A DNA stretch of 18,481 nt, from assembly GCA_964504455.1 (NCBI GenBank), contig CAZDDY010000008.1, forward strand, positions 1 through 18,481. Reading direction: 5' to 3'. Below, in pieces: positions 14,752 to 18,481 of this stretch. This DNA is from CAZDDY01 sp964504455. GTDB taxonomy: Bacteria; Patescibacteriota; Minisyncoccia; Phycocordibacterales; UBA9973. A model generated the notes under the pieces. The model had not been told where the DNA came from, ran no database searches, and was given only the letters and a program-made list of their open reading frames with translations. The position numbers and the translations under genes were made by a program. The number at the start of each line of letters is the position of its first letter. The stretch's first letter is position 1.

Positions 14752-14781
14752 TTGGAGACTCCTATCTTTGTGGAGTATAAT
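14752..14781 (+). promoter_or_regulatory. Promoter of the large exoprotein gene
   Basis: TATAAT at 14776-14781 with a weak TTGGAG (14752-14757) 18 bases upstream. Six bases separate the -10 from the ATG at 14788, again predicting a leaderless mRNA, with tandem ATG codons at 14788 and 14791. ACTCC (14758-14762) and GGAGT (14772-14776) form an inverted repeat running into the -10 box and could be an operator. Confidence 0.55.
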
Positions 14782-14787
14782 AGATCA

Positions 14788-17700
14788 ATGATGAAATTTC
14801 TCTTGAGATGCTTGTTGGTCGTCTTTTTTTCTCTTATTTTTTCAACTGGACAGGCAAATGCTCAGTCCGTAGGAGATCAAACTCTCATCTCTGTAAATAG
14901 TTGGAATGCATACGTGCATCTACCAAGTGGGTATAGTGCAAATCCTACAACTTCATATCCAACAATTATTTTTATGCCTGGACTTGGAGAAGTTGGCACA
15001 AATGCAGCAAAACTTCTCGTTGCTGGTCCTTCAAAATTTATAGCTTCTGGTTGGAATGGGGTAGTGACTGTTGATGGTGCTTCTATAGAGCCAATCATTA
15101 TTTCTTTACAACCGTCATCAGCATGGGCAGTTGAGTCCGCAGTTAATACAAGAATTCAAACCCTTAAATCTATGTATAGGATAGATCCAAATAGATTGTA
15201 TCTCACTGGTCTTTCAATGGGAGGATGGGAGTCATTAACATTCGTTACTGCAGATCCCTATGACTCAACAGCACCATATGGTCCTTTTACGTATGCGTCA
15301 CAAGTAGCAGCGGTTGTTGGAGTCCAGTCAGTAAAACCCGAAGATAATACACCATATCCAGACCTCTTTGATAATTTTGCTCGTATTGGTGGAAAACTTC
15401 TTGCATTTGAACAAGTAAATGATGGGAGAGATACACAAACATATGTAAACAGAATGAACTCTGTAGTGTCTGGATCTGCAATTTTTAAATCAACTTCTTT
15501 TGGAGGAGGAGGGCATTGCTGCTGGGACGAATTCTATGATCCAGTAAAAACCTTTTCTGGACTTAATGGAAGAACCGAATCTATTTATCAATGGATGCTT
15601 CGTCAATCGTTAGGTGGCTCAACTCCACCACCCCCTTCTAATATTTCCCCAACAGCAAATGCAGGTACTGACCAGACTATCACTCTTCCAACCTCGTCAA
15701 TCACACTTGTTGGAACGGGAACCGATCCGGATGGAACAATTACAAGTTTTTCTTGGACCAAGCTCTCAGGAGGATCAGCAACTATTACTTCACCATCTGC
15801 AAGTACAACAACTGTTACCGGATTAACTCAAGGTACATATACATTTCGTCTCACTGTTACCGATAATGGTGGGCTGACGGCGGCAGATGATGTATTTGTA
15901 ACAGTAAACGCTGGTGCAACAAATACTCCACCAACAGTACATGCGGGTATAGACCAAACAATCACCCTCCCAACAAACTCCGTAACTCTTTCTGCGACAG
16001 CAACAGATGCTGAAGGTAATTCTATGACGTATCTCTGGACTAAGATTTCTGGCAATGGTGGTGTTATTAATAATCCAAACTCGCTTTCAACTTCTGTCAC
16101 TGGCCTGACTGCGGGTGCGTATACTTTTTGGTTTACAGCGACCGATAGTCTTGGAGCTTCAAATGCCGATCAAATTGTTATCACTGTAAATCCAAGTACG
16201 ACACCTCCTCCAACAGGAAATCCAAAAACATATCTTATTGACTTTGGTAGCCAATATACAACTACAACAATATCAGGATGGAATAATATTACTTCATCAT
16301 CAATTGGCACGAGTAGTGCACTGAAAGATTCTACAAACGCAGCAACAACTGCGACACTCAGTATTGTTGATGGATTTCATAGTGGTGCCAATACTTCAGG
16401 AACAACTATGAATGCAATTTTTCCAGCAACCGCAACACAAGATTCATTCTTTTTAGGTAATTACAACAATGTTCTTGATGGTTCTGCACTCATCCGGATT
16501 ACCGGGTTGTCTTCAATGCAACATACTTTTACCTTTTTTGCATCTCGATTAGGTAGTGATGGGGTAAATAGAACAACACAATATAGCATTAATGGACAAT
16601 CTGTTTCTCTTAATGCAACCGACAATGTGAACGCATATGTAGAGCTACCAAATATTTCTGTTTCAGGAAACGTTGATATTTCGATTACACAAACTGGTAC
16701 ATGGGGATACCTTGGAGTATTGAAAATTGCAGAGCAAACTGGTCAGACAACACAGGATACACAAGCACCATCAACGCCAAGTAATCTTTCTGGTATTGCG
16801 GTATCATCCTCACAAATTAATTTATCTTGGACTGCTTCGACCGACAATGTTTCAGTCGCTGGTTACAAAATATATAGAAATGGTGTACAAGTTGGAACAA
16901 GCATCGTCCCTTCTTATAGTGTGATTGGATTAACTGCAGGTACAAATTATACATTTGCGGTAAGTGCATATGATTTGGCAAACAATAACTCTGCCCAATC
17001 ATCAACAATCTCTGTTGCTACTCAATCTTCTTCTAATATTTCCCCAACAGCAAATGCAGGTACTGACCAGACTATCACTCTTCCAACCTCGTCAATCACA
17101 CTTGTTGGAACGGGAACCGATCCGGATGGAACAATTACAAGTTTTTCTTGGACCAAGCTCTCAGGAGGATCAGCAACTATTACTTCACCATCTGCAAGTA
17201 CAACAACTGTTACCGGATTAACTCAAGGTACATATACATTTCGTCTCACTGTTACCGATAATGGTGGGCTGACGGCGGCAGATGATGTTAACATTGTGGT
17301 AAACACACAAACAACAGGAGGAGGTAAAACAGTCATTCTTAACGTAACGGCAACCGGAGAAATTTATAAGCCAGATATGTCTTCGTTAAATATTCAACCG
17401 TGTGATACGATTGCAATTCCTGCAGGTAATTATATAAATGGTATCTCGATAGGTTCTACTGTTGGCTTTTCAGGTTCAGCGAATTGTCCTGTAACTATTA
17501 TAAATAGCGGAGGCAAAGTTCAAGCAAAATATTTTCGCATATATAATTCACAGTATTTTAAAATGACAGGCTCAGGGTCTGCTGATCAATACGGATTTTT
17601 AATTTCTGGTGATACTGGTGCAACGGGGCTTGCCATCGGAAGACAAACAAGTGATTACGAAGTTGAAAGAGTAGAATCTAGTAATAATAGCACTGCTTTT

Positions 17701-18481
17701 ATTTTCAAAGTAAATCCAGTTGCAGGTGATCCAATTACTCAATATCCTAATTGGATTATAAAAAATGTAAAAATACATGATAACTATATTCATGATATTT
17801 CTGGTGAGGGAATGTATATAGGTCACACTGATATTTCTGGAACTTCATACTCAGGCGGACTTGTTCCCGTGCAGATGCAAAATGTAAAAATTTACAATAA
17901 TCGTGTAGAAAATACAGATTGGGATGGAATCCAACTTTCTGATGCACGTCAAGGAGCTGAACTTTATAATAATACAGTTACAAATTACGGAAGAATTAAT
18001 CTCGGTTCACAACAAAGCGGTATCATTCTTGGAGGCAATACTACAGGAAGTGTTTATAACAATACAGTGAAGACTGGTACAGGCTCAGGAATTTCTGTCT
18101 TTGGCTATGGCGATGTTTCAGTTACTAATAATGTTTTAGAAAATACTGGGACGGGTACCAGACAAGATTCGATGTATCTTAATGACAACAAAGTAACTCT
18201 TCAAACAAATCCAGGACTCCGTGTTTCGGTATCGGGGAATGTCATTAAGAATCCAAATACACAAGCGACTGCAATAAAAAATGCAAATTACAATGGTACT
18301 TCACTTCCAGGCGCAATAACGAACAATACAATTTGTGATGGAAGTGGCAGATCTTTATCACAACTTATTACAAGTGGTGTAGGGGATACAATTTCTGGAA
18401 ATATTTTGAGTGCAACTGGGTGTACGACTACTCCTCCCCCTACCGACACCATCCCACCAACCACCTCCCTCACATCTCCAA
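14788..18481 (+). CDS. Giant secreted modular protein: esterase, PKD-like, Fn3 and beta-helix domains (3' partial)
   Basis: The frame stays open to the window end (over 1,230 codons, C-terminus missing). Residues 1-25 are a signal peptide, with likely cleavage after Ala-Asn-Ala. Residues about 30-275 form an alpha/beta-hydrolase of the esterase/PHB-depolymerase type: nucleophile elbow GLSMGG with Ser143, candidate Asp212 or Asp215, and His243 in GGGHCCWDEF. Then come PKD/K319-like domain 1 (about 283-375; TANAGTDQTITLP), a second PKD-like domain (about 380-469), an unassigned beta-rich, possibly carbohydrate-binding module (about 480-651), an Fn3 domain (about 657-746), PKD-like domain 3 (about 748-840, a copy of domain 1) and a parallel beta-helix with YNNTV/NNRVEN-type coils (about 848-1211). 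A Pro-Thr linker leads to a further domain outside the window. The composition is rich in Thr, Ser, Asn and Gly. Such architectures are common in Bacteroidota, so domain-level transfer is plausible. The substrate, presumably an extracellular polymer, is inferred. Confidence 0.9.
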   Translation, partial: MMKFLLRCLLVVFFSLIFSTGQANAQSVGDQTLISVNSWNAYVHLPSGYSANPTTSYPTIIFMPGLGEVGTNAAKLLVAGPSKFIASGWNGVVTVDGASIEPIIISLQPSSAWAVESAVNTRIQTLKSMYRIDPNRLYLTGLSMGGWESLTFVTADPYDSTAPYGPFTYASQVAAVVGVQSVKPEDNTPYPDLFDNFARIGGKLLAFEQVNDGRDTQTYVNRMNSVVSGSAIFKSTSFGGGGHCCWDEFYDPVKTFSGLNGRTESIYQWMLRQSLGGSTPPPPSNISPTANAGTDQTITLPTSSITLVGTGTDPDGTITSFSWTKLSGGSATITSPSASTTTVTGLTQGTYTFRLTVTDNGGLTAADDVFVTVNAGATNTPPTVHAGIDQTITLPTNSVTLSATATDAEGNSMTYLWTKISGNGGVINNPNSLSTSVTGLTAGAYTFWFTATDSLGASNADQIVITVNPSTTPPPTGNPKTYLIDFGSQYTTTTISGWNNITSSSIGTSSALKDSTNAATTATLSIVDGFHSGANTSGTTMNAIFPATATQDSFFLGNYNNVLDGSALIRITGLSSMQHTFTFFASRLGSDGVNRTTQYSINGQSVSLNATDNVNAYVELPNISVSGNVDISITQTGTWGYLGVLKIAEQTGQTTQDTQAPSTPSNLSGIAVSSSQINLSWTASTDNVSVAGYKIYRNGVQVGTSIVPSYSVIGLTAGTNYTFAVSAYDLANNNSAQSSTISVATQSSSNISPTANAGTDQTITLPTSSITLVGTGTDPDGTITSFSWTKLSGGSATITSPSASTTTVTGLTQGTYTFRLTVTDNGGLTAADDVNIVVNTQTTGGGKTVILNVTATGEIYKPDMSSLNIQPCDTIAIPAGNYINGISIGSTVGFSGSANCPVTIINSGGKVQAKYFRIYNSQYFKMTGSGSADQYGFLISGDTGATGLAIGRQTSDYEVERVESSNNSTAFIFKVNPVAGDPITQYPNWIIKNVKIHDNYIHDISGEGMYIGHTDISGTSYSGGLVPVQMQNVKIYNNRVENTDWDGIQLSDARQGAELYNNTVTNYGRINLGSQQSGIILGGNTTGSVYNNTVKTGTGSGISVFGYGDVSVTNNVLENTGTGTRQDSMYLNDNKVTLQTNPGLRVSVSGNVIKNPNTQATAIKNANYNGTSLPGAITNNTICDGSGRSLSQLITSGVGDTISGNILSATGCTTTPPPTDTIPPTTSLTSP
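15635..15893 (+). repeat. 259-bp direct repeat, copy 1 (PKD-like domain)
   Basis: Bases 15635-15893 are identical, at every position I compared, to 17030-17288. The unit encodes one PKD/K319-like domain in the same reading frame. The flanks diverge at once on both sides (Pro-rich linker upstream here, Ser-rich in the other copy). Confidence 0.95.
17030..17288 (+). repeat. 259-bp direct repeat, copy 2 (PKD-like domain)
   Basis: This is the second copy of the 259-bp unit, 1,395 bp (465 codons) downstream of the first and in the same frame. Identity extends to all synonymous positions, whereas the other PKD-like domain in this protein (about 15925-16195) is only distantly similar. This implies recent duplication or gene conversion. 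Confidence 0.95.

Noticed and set aside
15614..17221. Gln/Leu-rich short frames within the repeats (such as 15614-15826 and 16964-17221) and antisense frames nearby
   Set aside because: They are shadow frames of the large exoprotein gene; their similarity to each other simply reflects the identical 259-bp DNA repeat.

Overview
The window looks like a chromosomal segment of a Candidate Phyla Radiation bacterium (Patescibacteria, probably a Parcubacteria-type lineage). That placement is inferred from an intron-interrupted 23S rRNA gene, AT-rich sequence, tightly packed genes without Shine-Dalgarno sequences, promoters sitting almost on the start codon, and the gene set. TAA, TAG and TGA all appear as stops, so the standard bacterial code fits. 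All genes lie on the + strand.

Layout. 1-1008: 3' part of the 23S rRNA gene, interrupted at 366-724 by a 359-nt group I intron without an ORF, inserted after the equivalent of E. coli U2593 in the peptidyl-transferase region. 1092-1201: 5S rRNA in an extended stem. 1242-1700: small membrane/coiled-coil protein. 1690-1800: strong promoter, short structured RNA and intrinsic terminator, with no reading frame. 1867-3339: fused PyrF-PyrE (last two UMP-synthesis steps, ODC first). 3397-6624: str operon (rpsL, rpsG, fusA; no tuf) with a structured leader and a strong terminator. 6691-9937: Cys-motif membrane protein, rodA, a divergent folD and a PAP2 phosphatase, nearly abutting. 9964-12301: secD-secF. 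12314-14751: lemA, a Nudix hydrolase, a small membrane protein and htpX, abutting. 14788 to the end: one open frame of more than 1,230 codons encoding a secreted modular protein (esterase, PKD-like, PKD-like, an unassigned beta-rich module, Fn3, PKD-like, parallel beta-helix) that runs off the window.

How it fits together. The first half is translation machinery and pyrimidine synthesis. The second half concerns the envelope: wall elongation (RodA), lipid-phosphate recycling (PAP2), export (SecDF), membrane proteostasis (LemA/HtpX) and a large exported protein that SecDF would help translocate.

Most interesting points: (1) the intron has a complete canonical core, with IGS 518-527 pairing both exons, but also carries a segment (403-419) complementary to the 5' exon and splice site through 15 Watson-Crick pairs, which would compete with P1; (2) a short RNA with a near-consensus promoter lies between 1700 and 1800; (3) several promoters place the predicted transcription start on or within a few bases of the AUG, suggesting leaderless mRNAs; (4) the giant exoprotein carries two 259-bp direct repeats, identical at every base and in frame with each other, that could recombine to drop four domain-equivalents without a frameshift.
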